Source: Jiangella muralis
GTDB lineage: Bacteria > Actinomycetota > Actinomycetes > Jiangellales > Jiangellaceae
Direction: 5' to 3'
Assembly (NCBI RefSeq): GCF_001270745.1
Contig: NZ_LFXL01000042.1
Span: forward strand, 1 to 64,000
Length of the DNA stretch: 64,000 nucleotides
The translations under genes were made by a program, and so were the position numbers. Numbering within the stretch: the stretch's first letter is position 1; every line of letters starts with the position of its first letter. The notes beneath the pieces were generated by a model, which saw only the letters and a program-made list of their open reading frames with translations, was not told the DNA's origin and did not search any database. Below are positions 1 through 9,006 of the stretch, piece after piece.

Positions 1-62
1 TTGAACAGGCACTTCCGTGCATCACACGCCACACACCACCCCGGCAGACGTGAAACCCCGAG

Positions 63-130
63 GTTAGGGCGTGTCTCCCAAGTCCATGGCCTACTGCGCG
101 ACGGCCGAGACTTGGGAGACACGCCCTAAC
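63..130. repeat. MITE-like perfect hairpin (22-bp arms)
   Basis: Bases 63-84 are an exact inverted copy of bases 109-130, with a 24-nt loop at 85-108. The outer ends read GTTAGGGCGTG and CACGCCCTAAC. No transposase lies beside it and no target duplication is clear. It sits 42 bp before the nagA start codon, so it may shape the nagA leader RNA. A miniature transposable element or IS remnant is the likeliest origin (inference). Its length excludes chance. Confidence 0.75.
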
Positions 131-172
131 GATACGGTGCGGACCGAGACGAAAGAGCCAGGAGGTACGCGG

Positions 173-1303
173 ATGACGGTGATCGCCGGTGCGCAGATGG
201 TCACGCCCGACGGCGTGGTGGAGGACGGCTGGCTGCAGACCGACGGCGGGCGCATCGCCGCGCTCGGGTCCGGCCGGCCGCCGGCGAACCCGGGCCGCGA
301 CCTCGGCGGCCGCTGGCTGGTGCCCGGGTTCGTCGACCTGCACACGCACGGCGGAGGCGGCGGCAGCGTGGTGGGCGCCGACGAAGCGGCCGTGCGCACG
401 TTCGTCGCCACGCACCGTCGCCACGGCACCACATCCATCGTCGCGAGCCTGGTCACCGGCGAGTACGACGCGCTCGAGCATGACGTGCGGGTGCTGGCCG
501 AGCTGACCGACGCGGGCCTGATCGCGGGCGTGCACCTGGAAGGGCCGTGGATCTCGCCGGCCCGCAAGGGCGCCCACGACGAGCGCGCCCTCCGCGCGCC
601 GGAGCCGGCCGCCGTCGACCGGCTGCTGAAGGCGGGCCACGGCACGGTCCGCATGGTCACCCTCGCGCCGGAGCTCAAGCACGGGCTGGACGCGGTCCGC
701 GCGGTCGTCGCGGCGGGCGCCGTCGCCGCCGTCGGGCACACCGACGCGACCTACGACGTGACGAGGCAGGCCATCGATGCCGGGGCGACGGTCGCGACGC
801 ACCTGTTCAACGCGATGGCGCCGGTGCATCACCGCGACCCGGGCCCGATCGTCGCGCTGCTGGAGGACGAGCGGGTCACCGTCGAGCTGATCCTGGACGG
901 CGTCCACCTGCATGCCGCGATCGCCCGCCTCGTGCGCAGCGCGGCCGGCCCGCAGCGCATCGCGCTGGTCACCGACGCCATGGACGCGACGGACATCGGC
1001 GACGGCGAGTACGTGCTCGGCGATATGGCGGTGCGGGTCGAGAACGGGGTGGCCCGGCTGGTGGAGGGCGGCTCCATCGCCGGCAGCACGCTCACCATGG
1101 ACCACGCCTTCCGCTTCGCCGTCCAGCAGGCCGGGTTCAGCGTTCCGGAGGCCGTGCGGGCGACGTCCGCCACGCCCGCACGGCTGCTCGGTCTCGACGG
1201 GCGCACCGGCGCGCTCGCCCCCGGCCTCGACGCCGACCTCGTCGTGCTCGACGCGGACCTGGTCGTCGACGCCGTCATGGCCCGTGGGGAGTGGGCACCC
1301 TAG
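173..1303 (+). CDS. nagA: N-acetylglucosamine-6-phosphate deacetylase
   Basis: This 376-residue enzyme removes acetate from N-acetylglucosamine 6-phosphate to give glucosamine 6-phosphate, a cytoplasmic step in recycling cell-wall or chitin sugars. The amidohydrolase fold is clear: HTHGGGG near residue 57, the family motif HLEGP with metal ligand Glu123, His189 in VGHTDATY, His210 in ATHLFNAM and the catalytic Asp268 in LVTDAM. I chose ATG 173 over longer in-frame starts because GGAGGT lies 6 nt upstream and earlier starts fall inside the hairpin at 63-130. The length is normal. The stop overlaps the tail of the convergent ABC permease by 4 bp. No NagB or sugar transporter is visible in the window. 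Confidence 0.93.
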   Translation: MTVIAGAQMVTPDGVVEDGWLQTDGGRIAALGSGRPPANPGRDLGGRWLVPGFVDLHTHGGGGGSVVGADEAAVRTFVATHRRHGTTSIVASLVTGEYDALEHDVRVLAELTDAGLIAGVHLEGPWISPARKGAHDERALRAPEPAAVDRLLKAGHGTVRMVTLAPELKHGLDAVRAVVAAGAVAAVGHTDATYDVTRQAIDAGATVATHLFNAMAPVHHRDPGPIVALLEDERVTVELILDGVHLHAAIARLVRSAAGPQRIALVTDAMDATDIGDGEYVLGDMAVRVENGVARLVEGGSIAGSTLTMDHAFRFAVQQAGFSVPEAVRATSATPARLLGLDGRTGALAPGLDADLVVLDADLVVDAVMARGEWAP

Positions 1304-2483
1304 CCGGCGCGGAGGGCCTCGACGGGGGAGAGCCGGGCGGCCTTCACCGCCGGGTAGAGGCCGGCGACGGCGCCGAGAGCGAGAGCTATCCCGGTACCGC
1401 CCGCGATCGCGACCGCGGGGACGGCGACGGGGAGGTCCCGGCTGAAGGCGTAGGCACCCGTCACGAGGCCGCCGAGGAGCACACCGGCAGCGCCGCCGAC
1501 CCCCGCGAGCACGACCGACTCGGTGAGGAACTGGCGGCGAATGTGGGCGCGGGTCGCCCCGATGGCCCGCCGCAGCCCGATCTCGCCGCGTCGCTCCAGC
1601 ACGCCCATGACCATCACGTTGGCGACGCCGACCCCGCCGACGACGAGGGAGACCGCGCCGAGCCCGAGCAGCAGGCCGGTGAACGCCTCCTCGGTGGCGG
1701 CCCGGGCCACGAGGGCGTCCGAGGGCCGGGAGACGGTGACATCGCCCGGGACCGCGGGGTTGATCTGATCGTTCAGGACCGCGGCCACCGCCTCGACATG
1801 GTCCGGGTCGGCGCGGACGTAGACGGTGGTCGGCTCGCCGGACAGGCCGAGCTTCTGCACCGCGACCGGGTAGCCGACCAGGGCGGACCGGTCGAGGTCG
1901 GGGCTGAGCTCGAGCTGCTGCAGGATGCCGACGACGACGAACCTGACGCCGTCGATGACGATCGCGGCGCCGAGGTCGGCCGAGCCGATGCCGAGCCGCT
2001 GCGCGGTGACGGCTCCGAGGACGACGGCTGGATAGGCGCCGTTGGCATCGTCGATGAAGACGCCGTCGGCCACGGCCCCCTTGAGGACGTCGAGCAGGTC
2101 CGGGTCCACGGCCTTGACCATGATCCCCTGGCTCTGGTCCTTGGGCACGAGCTCGTTGCGGTACACGTCGGCCTCGACGTCGGCCACGGACGACACCGAC
2201 TCGACCGGGCCGATGTTGCGTACTGAGTCGGTCGCCGTCGGCGGAAGGGTCGCCTGCTCGTCGACGCTGGTGTTGGCCTGGGCCTGGAGCAGGTTGGTGC
2301 CCAGAGCGTCGAGCTTGGCCAGCAGGTCGGCCTGAGCCGAGGTGGAGATGCCGAGCACCGCGACGATCGAGGCCACGCCGATGGCGATGCCGATCGCCGA
2401 GAGCACCGCCCGGACCGGCCGGGCCCTGACGCCGAACAGCGCGAGCTCACCGAGGTCGCGGGCCCGCAGCCGGCTGCCGGTCG

Positions 2484-2487
<4 letters not shown>
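1300..2487 (-). CDS. MacB-like ABC transporter permease (FtsX fold)
   Basis: This 395-residue membrane protein is the permease of a type VII (MacB-like) ABC system. It has one N-terminal transmembrane helix near residues 27-47, a large extracytoplasmic domain, and three C-terminal helices from about residue 270. The conserved [19 protein letters not shown] segment between them is typical of MacB/FtsX permeases. Its start overlaps the ATPase stop by 4 bp (ATGA), so the two are translationally coupled. In Gram-positive bacteria such pumps usually export peptides or drugs or sense envelope stress. The substrate here is unknown. Confidence 0.9.
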
Positions 2488-3205
<718 letters not shown>

Positions 3206-3209
<4 letters not shown>

Positions 3210-4327
3210 TCGGGGACCACCACTTCGGTGCCCTCGCCGATGCCGTCGCCGGTGACCTGCACGAAGCCGTCGGCGTACATCCCGGGCTCGACCGGCACCA
3301 GTTCGACCTGCTCGCCGTCGGCGCCGGCCGTCACGACCTGGACGGCGAAGCCGCCCTCGGCGAGGGCGACGAGCGCCGTGACGGGGACGGCGAGGGCGTC
3401 CGCCGCGGTCTGAGCGACCAGCTCGACGCTGACCGGCGAGCCGGGCGGCGCGGCGACGGCGGCGTCGCCGAGGGCGAGCACGATCGGCACCACGAGCTTG
3501 TCCTCGTCGTCCTTCTCCGGTGTCCCCGTGGAGACGACGGAGGCATCGACCGTGCTGCCGTCGGGCAGGGTGACCACGGCCGCGGTCCCCACCCCGGCGA
3601 TGTCGGCGTCGCCGATCGAGACCTCGGCCTCGACCTGCAGCTGCGTGGACGTCGTGGTCAGCAGCGGCGTGTCGGCGGCAACCGTGTCACCGACCGCCGC
3701 GCCCGCGGGTCCGTCGGCGTCGTCCGCGCCGCCCTCGTCGGGCGACTGGGCGCCGACGCGGATCTCGCCGGAGGCCACGGCGACGTCGCCCGGCAGCAGC
3801 ACACCGGTCTCCTCCATCCCCCAGTCCTCCTGCAGCTCCTTCAGCGCCCTGGCGGTCGCCCTGGTGAAGTGGTCGTCGATCTCCATCTCGTCCGGCGTGA
3901 CACCGAGCGCTTCGAGGTTCTGCTCGAGTTGCAGGACGTCCGGCCCATCGTCGACGCCGATCCTCAGCTCGCGGTAGAACGGCAGCTCCCCGAAGAGGAG
4001 CGGGACGGGGACGTCGTCGATGCGGGCGACCGCGCCGCCGCGGCCGATGACGTCGCCCTCGGCCGGAAGCCAGGTCAGGACGCCGGTGCGGCCGGCCTTC
4101 AGCTGTCTCCCGCTGGAGTAGTCGAGGCTGCCGTCGGCCCGGGACCGCTCCACCAGATCCCGCACGGTGACCGGGGTGGTGGACGGCGTCTCGGTCTCGG
4201 CCGTCGCCTCCGCGTCGTCCTCACGGGTGACGGCGACGGCCGCCGTCGTGGCCCCGGCGACGACCACCGTCACCGCGACCCACAGGACCGTGCGGCGGCG
4301 CCGTCGGCGTGGTGGCGTGCCGGACAT
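3206..4327 (-). CDS. Membrane-fusion (efflux adaptor) protein with peptidoglycan-binding domain
   Basis: This 373-residue envelope protein has a basic N-terminus (RRRRRR) and one signal anchor near residues 13-35. A peptidoglycan-binding-like repeat follows ([12 protein letters not shown] ... [13 protein letters not shown]), then lipoyl/beta-barrel segments of the HlyD/MacA adaptor type. In actinomycetes such proteins accompany MacB-like ABC pumps and probably link the permease to the cell wall. I chose ATG 4327 because it is 1 nt after the upstream lipoprotein stop. A start at 4375 would overlap that gene by 47 bp. The family call is firm, the cargo unknown. Confidence 0.87.
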
Positions 4328-4328
4328 G

Positions 4329-4919
4329 TCACGACCCCACCGACGCCAGGATGTCTTCGCAGGCCGCATGCGCATTCAGCAGCGCCGGGTCATCGCCCTC
4401 CTGCGGAACGGAGGGGAGCGGGATGGCGCCGCCGGAGAAGTCCGGATCGGGCATGTCGTAGCCGTTCTCCCGCATGCACTGGGCGTAGGCCAGCAACGCG
4501 TCCTGGAGAGCGCCCTCGTCGACGTCGCCGCCGGACTGGGATGCCGGCATGAGGTCAGCACAGGCGTCGAGTGCCGCCTCGGCGACGGGGTCGCCCATCG
4601 GCAGCCCCTGCATGGTCATGGAGCCGTCGGGGCCGATCTCCGGGTCGGGCATGTCGAAGCCGTTCTCCCGCATGCACTCGGCAAAGGCCTGCGCCTGCTC
4701 GAGCTCGTCCTCGGCCGCACCGCCGCCGCCCCCGCCGCCGGACGTCGGGTCGGACGCCGCCTCGGTCTGGGCGGCCTCGGTCTCCAGGCTGCTGACGCCG
4801 TCGGAGGAGTCGTCGCCGCAGCCGGCGACGGCGAGGGCGAGGAGGGCGGTCAGCGCCGCGGGCAGCAGCAGGGTGCGCCGGCGCCCGGACGGGCGCCGCT
4901 GGCGGATGGTCGTGGTCAT
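4329..4919 (-). CDS. Lipoprotein with duplicated CMRENG repeat
   Basis: This 196-residue predicted lipoprotein has a basic start, a hydrophobic stretch and lipobox LAVAGC with acylated Cys34. After a Gly-rich linker come two homologous repeats. Repeat 1 (about 75-125) has ECMRENGFDMPDP, and repeat 2 (about 142-192) has QCMRENGYDMPDP. Each repeat holds two cysteines about 38 residues apart (Cys82/Cys120 and Cys148/Cys187), which suits one disulfide per repeat or ligand binding (inference). It is the first gene of the adaptor-ATPase-permease unit, so it may be the pump's extracellular sensor or substrate-binding part. Biochemical function is not known to me. Confidence 0.85.
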   Translation of the reverse strand: MTTTIRQRRPSGRRRTLLLPAALTALLALAVAGCGDDSSDGVSSLETEAAQTEAASDPTSGGGGGGGAAEDELEQAQAFAECMRENGFDMPDPEIGPDGSMTMQGLPMGDPVAEAALDACADLMPASQSGGDVDEGALQDALLAYAQCMRENGYDMPDPDFSGGAIPLPSVPQEGDDPALLNAHAACEDILASVGS

Positions 4920-4950
4920 CAGGGTCCTTCGGTCGCGGTGAGCTGGTGGC

Positions 4951-4996
4951 GGCGGCTCACCGGAACCTCCCCGTGGGGGACGCTCCGGGAGCCGCC
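4951..4996. promoter_or_regulatory. Nested palindrome in the leader of the lipoprotein-ABC operon
   Basis: Three nested arm pairs lie here: GGCGGCT (4951) with AGCCGCC (4990), CCGGA (4960) with TCCGG (4984), and TCCCC with GGGGA around a 2-nt turn at 4973. The RNA would form a long, very stable hairpin ending 32 nt before the lipoprotein start and after the histidine-kinase stop. There is no U-run, so it is not a classic terminator. It may separate the two transcripts or act as an attenuator or operator. Confidence 0.5.
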
Positions 4997-5041
4997 GTCA
5001 CCACCGTCGCAGTCGCGACTGAGCGATCCTGAAACCGTGTT

Positions 5042-6472
5042 CTAAGGCAAGCTGAGAATCTCTGCTCCGGCACCGCGGTCGAGGGGGAGGGAGAGCACGA
5101 ACTCCGTCCCTCCGCCGGGGCGGCCGGCGGCGGTCACGGAGCCGCCGTGCTGCGCCGCCACCTGCGCGACGATGGACAGCCCGAGCCCCGACCCCGGGTA
5201 CCCGCGGCCGCTCTCACCTCGGTAGAAGCGGTCGAAGACGCGCTCGTGGTCGCCGTCGGGGAGGCCGGGGCCGCGGTCGGCGACCCGGATACCGGCCTGG
5301 CTGCCGCTGCGCTCGACGGCGACCTCGACGACGTCGCCGGCGCGGCTGACCTGGACGGCGTTGCGGACGAGGTTGGCCACGGCCCGCTCCACGGCGCCGC
5401 GGCGGACCACGGCGCGGACCGGTGCGCCGCTCACCTCGATCCGCACGTCCGGTGCGACCCGGGCGGTCAGCTCGGCGGCGGCGGCGACGATCGCGCGCAG
5501 ATCGGCCGGTCCGGCGACCTCCGCCTCGGCCTCGCCGCGGGCGAGATCGAGGACCTCGCCCATCAGATGGGACAGCGACGCCGACTGCCGGGTGAGGTTC
5601 GCCAGCAGCTCGCGCCGATCGGTGGCACTGAGGGTCCGCTCCGGATGGTCTTCGGCCCGCAACAGCAGGTCGAGATCGTTGCGCAGCGTGGCCAGCGGCG
5701 TGGCCAGTTCGTGCCCGGCGTCGTCGACCAGCCGGCGCTGCTGGGCGCGAGCGCCGTCCAGCGCCTCCAGCATCTCGTTGAAGGACCGGCTCAGCCGTCC
5801 GATCTCGTCGTCGCCCGCGACCGGGATGCGGTGCGCCAGGTCCTTGGTCAGGGCGACCCGTTCCGTCGCGGCGCTGAGCCGGTCGACCGGCCGCAGCCCG
5901 GTCCGTGCGACCGCCCAGCCGACACCGGCCGCGACCACGACGCCGGCCAGCGCCAGACCGGTCAGCAACCAGGCGAGCCGGTCCAAGGACCCTTCGACGT
6001 CGGTCAGCGACCGGCTCATCTGGACGACGAGCGCACCGTCGGCCAGTACCGCGCTGACGATCCGGAACTGCTCGCCGTCGAGCTCCTCGGTGCGCAGGAC
6101 CGGGCCGTCGATCTCACCCGCGATCAGCCGGCGCTCGACGTCGCTCACCGGTATCTCCGGCGCCGTGGACGAGAACAGCCGCATGACCTCGCCGTCGGCG
6201 TCGACCAGCTGCCCGCCGATCGGGATCAGATCGACCTCACGCGTCTCGGCGAGCTCCTCCACCGGTGCGGACGGCAGCGTCGGGTCGGGCTCTCCGCCGA
6301 TGCCGATGGCGCTGCCGAGCACGTCGCCGTCGTCGACCTGGTCGATGAGCTGCTGGTCCACCTCGCTCATCAGCGTCGACCGTGCGAACAGCCAGGCCGC
6401 CACCGCCGCCGCGACCACCGCGGCCGCCACCGCGGTGGCGGCGATCACGGTGAGCCTCGTCCGCAGGGTCAC
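5042..6472 (-). CDS. Two-component sensor histidine kinase
   Basis: This 476-residue membrane sensor kinase has transmembrane helix 1 near residues 8-30, an extracytoplasmic domain of about 135 residues and helix 2 near 168-190. A HAMP segment follows, then the H box DAGHELATPL with phospho-accepting His254, N box NLVRNAVQ, and ATP-lid motifs DRGPGLPDGD and GSGLGLSI. I chose GTG 6472 because it overlaps the response-regulator stop by 4 bp (GTGA). The longer reading frame upstream has no family similarity. The signal is unknown. The lipoprotein/ABC pump directly downstream is its probable target, as in many envelope-stress systems. Confidence 0.93.
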   Translation of the reverse strand: MTLRTRLTVIAATAVAAAVVAAAVAAWLFARSTLMSEVDQQLIDQVDDGDVLGSAIGIGGEPDPTLPSAPVEELAETREVDLIPIGGQLVDADGEVMRLFSSTAPEIPVSDVERRLIAGEIDGPVLRTEELDGEQFRIVSAVLADGALVVQMSRSLTDVEGSLDRLAWLLTGLALAGVVVAAGVGWAVARTGLRPVDRLSAATERVALTKDLAHRIPVAGDDEIGRLSRSFNEMLEALDGARAQQRRLVDDAGHELATPLATLRNDLDLLLRAEDHPERTLSATDRRELLANLTRQSASLSHLMGEVLDLARGEAEAEVAGPADLRAIVAAAAELTARVAPDVRIEVSGAPVRAVVRRGAVERAVANLVRNAVQVSRAGDVVEVAVERSGSQAGIRVADRGPGLPDGDHERVFDRFYRGESGRGYPGSGLGLSIVAQVAAQHGGSVTAAGRPGGGTEFVLSLPLDRGAGAEILSLP

Positions 6473-7170
6473 GAGGCGCCGCCGCCGTTCGGCGGCGGCG
6501 CGAGCAGCTTGAAGCCGACGCCGCGGACGGTGTGCACCATGCGCGGGCGACCGCCTGCCTCCAGTTTCCGCCGGAGGCAGCCGATGTGGGCGTCGAGAGT
6601 CTTCGAGCTGTCCTCGAGCTCGTCGTCGCCCCACACGTCCCGGTAGAGCTGGCCGCGGCTGAGCACCTCGCCTGCCGCCCGGGCCAAGGCCGTCAGCAGC
6701 CGGAACTCGGTGCGGGTCAGGCTGAGCGCGGCGCCGTCCAGGCTCGCGGTCCAGGAGCGGGTGTCGACCGCGAGCCCGCCTGCCGCCGTCGCGCCGTCAG
6801 CGGAGACGAAGCGACGGCGCCGCAGCATCGCGCGCAACCGCGCCAGCAACTCCTCCGGAGCGAACGGCTTCGTCAGATAGTCGTCGGCGCCGGAGTCCAA
6901 GCCGCGGATGCGGTCGGTCACCATGCCGCGGGCGGTGAGGAGCAGCACCGGGACGTCCTGGCCCGACGCCCGCAGCCGGCGACACGTCTCGACCCCGTCG
7001 AGGCCGGGCATGACGACATCGAGAATGACGGCATCCGGTTGGCTCGTCGCGACCACGGACAGCGCCTGCGGGCCGTCGGCCGCCGTGACGACCTCGTAGC
7101 CCTCGAATCGGAGCGAGCGGGTCAGCGACTCCCGCAGCCCGATCTCGTCGTCCACCACCAAGACACGCAT
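6469..7170 (-). CDS. OmpR/PhoB-family response regulator
   Basis: This 233-residue DNA-binding regulator has a receiver domain with acidic pair Asp8/Asp9, phospho-acceptor Asp51 (ILDVVMPGLDG), Thr79 and Lys101 (LTKPF). A C-terminal winged helix follows (TRTEFRLL ... DAHIGCLRRKLE ... RTVRGVGF-like). It is the first gene of the two-component operon. Start ATG 7170 begins the receiver fold exactly (MRVLVVDDE). The longer frame adds 23 residues without homology. It resembles the PrrA/MprA group of actinobacterial regulators. Its targets probably include the downstream ABC locus (inference from context). Confidence 0.95.
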   Translation of the reverse strand: MRVLVVDDEIGLRESLTRSLRFEGYEVVTAADGPQALSVVATSQPDAVILDVVMPGLDGVETCRRLRASGQDVPVLLLTARGMVTDRIRGLDSGADDYLTKPFAPEELLARLRAMLRRRRFVSADGATAAGGLAVDTRSWTASLDGAALSLTRTEFRLLTALARAAGEVLSRGQLYRDVWGDDELEDSSKTLDAHIGCLRRKLEAGGRPRMVHTVRGVGFKLLAPPPNGGGAS

Positions 7171-7180
7171 GCAGGCATTG

Positions 7181-7729
7181 TCACGCACCTCGTGAGGCGG
7201 CGGGCGTCGGCGAGCCCAGCGACCAGTGCCGCAGCACACGGGTGCGGTGCGGCTGGTACCACGCGAGGTCGACGCGGTCGGCGACGCACGTGACGGGGAC
7301 GGTGTCGCCCAGCGCGTCGCGGGTCGACGCCACCGAGACGTCCGCCGAGAGCTGGTCGAGGGTGAGGTGCGGCACGACGTCGGGGAACTCGCCGCCGTAG
7401 GGCGGGCACTGCGGGAACGCCGCGACGAGCGCCTCGGTGAGGGCGCGGAACGGGGCGGCCGGCTCCGGCGCGAGGTAGACGATCCCGTTCGGGAACGTCT
7501 CCAGCCGTTCGAGGGTGAACGTGATCGGCGCCGCGGCCGCGATGATCGACCGCACCGCCCCGAGCGCCGCCGCGTCCGGCGAGGGCAGGAACGGCGCCAG
7601 CACCGTGATGTGCGCGTGTGTGAAAGCGGGATCGGACGAGAGGTACGCGCGGTCGTAGTGCTCGAACCGGCCCCGGACGAACGACTCCACGGCCGGCACC
7701 GGAATCTGCAGGACCGTGAAGCCCGACAC
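7181..7729 (-). CDS. 2H phosphoesterase (2'-5' RNA ligase-like)
   Basis: This 182-residue soluble protein has the two HxT signatures of the 2H phosphoesterase superfamily: HIT at His40-Thr42 in THAHITVLAPF and HLT at His121-Thr123 in PHLTLDQL. Members hydrolyse or form 2'-5' or cyclic phosphodiester bonds in RNA or nucleotides. The substrate cannot be told from sequence. Start GTG 7729 is 2 nt after the stop of the upstream small basic protein, so it is the third gene of a parA-like operon. The longer upstream frame is a shadow of that operon. Confidence 0.85.
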   Translation of the reverse strand: MSGFTVLQIPVPAVESFVRGRFEHYDRAYLSSDPAFTHAHITVLAPFLPSPDAAALGAVRSIIAAAAPITFTLERLETFPNGIVYLAPEPAAPFRALTEALVAAFPQCPPYGGEFPDVVPHLTLDQLSADVSVASTRDALGDTVPVTCVADRVDLAWYQPHRTRVLRHWSLGSPTPAASRGA

Positions 7730-7731
7730 CG

Positions 7732-8019
7732 CTATTCGTCGGCCCAGGCGCGCAGCACGTGCGCGGCCGCTTCCTCCGCCGTCCAGCCGTAGCCGTCGGC
7801 CTTGCGCCGCAGCCGCTTCCGGTCGCGCTTGGAGAGCGTGACCACGAGGTCCGCGTCGTCGTCGCCGGGGCGGACCTTCTTCTTCTTGTGTTTCTTGGCC
7901 GCCTTGGCGACGGCGTCCTCGTCGACGGAGAGCGAGGAGAGGTGCGGCGCGGCGGAGCGGACGGTGCCGTCGGGGCGGCGGACGAGTGCGGGCCGCGGCG
8001 GCGGCAGCGACGAGCTCAT
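7732..8019 (-). CDS. Small basic protein coupled to ParA-like ATPase
   Basis: This 95-residue protein has no family I recognise. The N-terminal third is proline-rich. The middle has a lysine cluster (KKHKKKK) followed by an acidic patch, and the C-terminus forms a likely helical domain (LSKRDRKRLRRKADGYGWTA ... HVLRAWADE). Its ATG overlaps the ParA-like stop by 4 bp (ATGA). The charge pattern suits nucleic-acid or nucleoid binding, so it may be the partner that a ParB-like protein usually provides (inference). Confidence 0.7.
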   Translation of the reverse strand: MSSSLPPPRPALVRRPDGTVRSAAPHLSSLSVDEDAVAKAAKKHKKKKVRPGDDDADLVVTLSKRDRKRLRRKADGYGWTAEEAAAHVLRAWADE

Positions 8020-8816
8020 CGGGAGACCCCCTTCGAGAACGGTCCGGCACCGGCCCGGGACGCGCTCAGCAGCAGCGTGAGATAGCCGGCGAAGATGCGG
8101 CCGACCTCGCGGGCGCCCGGCGACGGCCAGCGCTGCACCGGCACCCCGGCGCCCTGGGCGCGGGAGATGGCCGAGCGTTCCGGCAGCACGGGGTCGATGA
8201 CGAGGTCGCGGTAGGCGGCGATCAGCTCGTCGAGCCGGTACCGGTGCTCGGCGGCGCCGGCCCGGAACCGGTTGACGACGATGCCGGCCGGCCGTAGCCG
8301 CAGGTTGTGGGCGCTGCGGACGGCGTCGACGGCGTCGAGCGCCTGCTGGGCGCCGGCCAGCGCGAACGCCGTCGGCTCGGTGACGACGAGCGCGGTGTCG
8401 CTGGCCGCCAGCGCGTTGCGGGTCAGCTCGGCCAGGCTGGGCGGGCAGTCGATCAGCACGAGGTCGGCGTCGCGCAGGCCGGCCAGCGCGGCGCGCACGT
8501 GGTGCCGTCCGGGTGGGCCGTCGGCCGGGTTGTTGCGCCGCTCGAGCGCGGGCTCGCCGGCGAGGACGCGGACCGGCTCGCCCCAGCCGCTGACGGCGAG
8601 CGCGTCGCCGATGGCCACCGGGCGGTCGCCGGTGAGGACGTCGTTGGCGGTGAACCGCACGCCGTCGGGCGCCAGCACCGTGGTGGCGTTGCCCTGCGGG
8701 TCGAGGTCGACGACGACGCAGCGCAGCTTCTGTGCGGCTGCCGCGCCGGCCAGCCCAAGCGTGACCGACGTCTTCCCGACGCCGCCCTTGAGGCTCAGGA
8801 CGCTCACCACCGGCAC
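8016..8816 (-). CDS. ParA/MinD-family ATPase
   Basis: This 266-residue cytoplasmic P-loop ATPase has the deviant Walker A KGGVGKTS (Lys10 to Thr16) with the signature lysine, a switch motif VVDLDPQGNATT and Walker B LVLIDCPPSL. The family positions plasmids, chromosomes or large complexes by cycling on the nucleoid or membrane. No parB or parS is visible, so this is an orphan partner set of ATPase, small basic protein and 2H phosphoesterase. The start is GTG, and alternative GTG codons a few residues downstream are possible. Confidence 0.9.
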   Translation of the reverse strand: MPVVSVLSLKGGVGKTSVTLGLAGAAAAQKLRCVVVDLDPQGNATTVLAPDGVRFTANDVLTGDRPVAIGDALAVSGWGEPVRVLAGEPALERRNNPADGPPGRHHVRAALAGLRDADLVLIDCPPSLAELTRNALAASDTALVVTEPTAFALAGAQQALDAVDAVRSAHNLRLRPAGIVVNRFRAGAAEHRYRLDELIAAYRDLVIDPVLPERSAISRAQGAGVPVQRWPSPGAREVGRIFAGYLTLLLSASRAGAGPFSKGVSR

Positions 8817-8913
8817 TCCGTGAGTCTGTCACGAGGTACGCCCCGGCGTCTCGGTCCGAGGCCGGTGAGCGATCGAAACCGGAAACGAGACGCGGTCGCG
8901 ATAAGCTCGACGT

Positions 8914-8940
8914 ATCGACCCGAGACCCCGGCGGGTCGAT
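8914..8940. promoter_or_regulatory. Palindrome in the ParA-like/ideR divergent region
   Basis: ATCGACCC (8914-8921) and GGGTCGAT (8933-8940) form an exact 8-bp inverted repeat with an 11-nt spacer. It lies in the 190-bp space between divergent starts, 66 bp before the ideR start codon. It does not resemble the IdeR/DtxR iron box (TTAGGTTAGGCTAACCTAA). It could be an operator or a leader hairpin. Confidence 0.35.
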
Positions 8941-9006
8941 CGGCGAACGACGGCACTACCAGCCGCAGCGCCATGGAAATCTGAGTGATGCGAGGAGAGC
9001 CGTCGG

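Noticed and set aside
547-2226. Long open frame across nagA and the permease
   Set aside because: It runs in another frame of two clear genes, has Arg/Gly/Ala-rich composition and no motif. This is a typical shadow in GC-rich DNA.
8914-8940. Iron box for IdeR autoregulation
   Set aside because: The palindrome there does not match the TTAGGTTAGGCTAACCTAA consensus, so I list it only as an unassigned palindrome.
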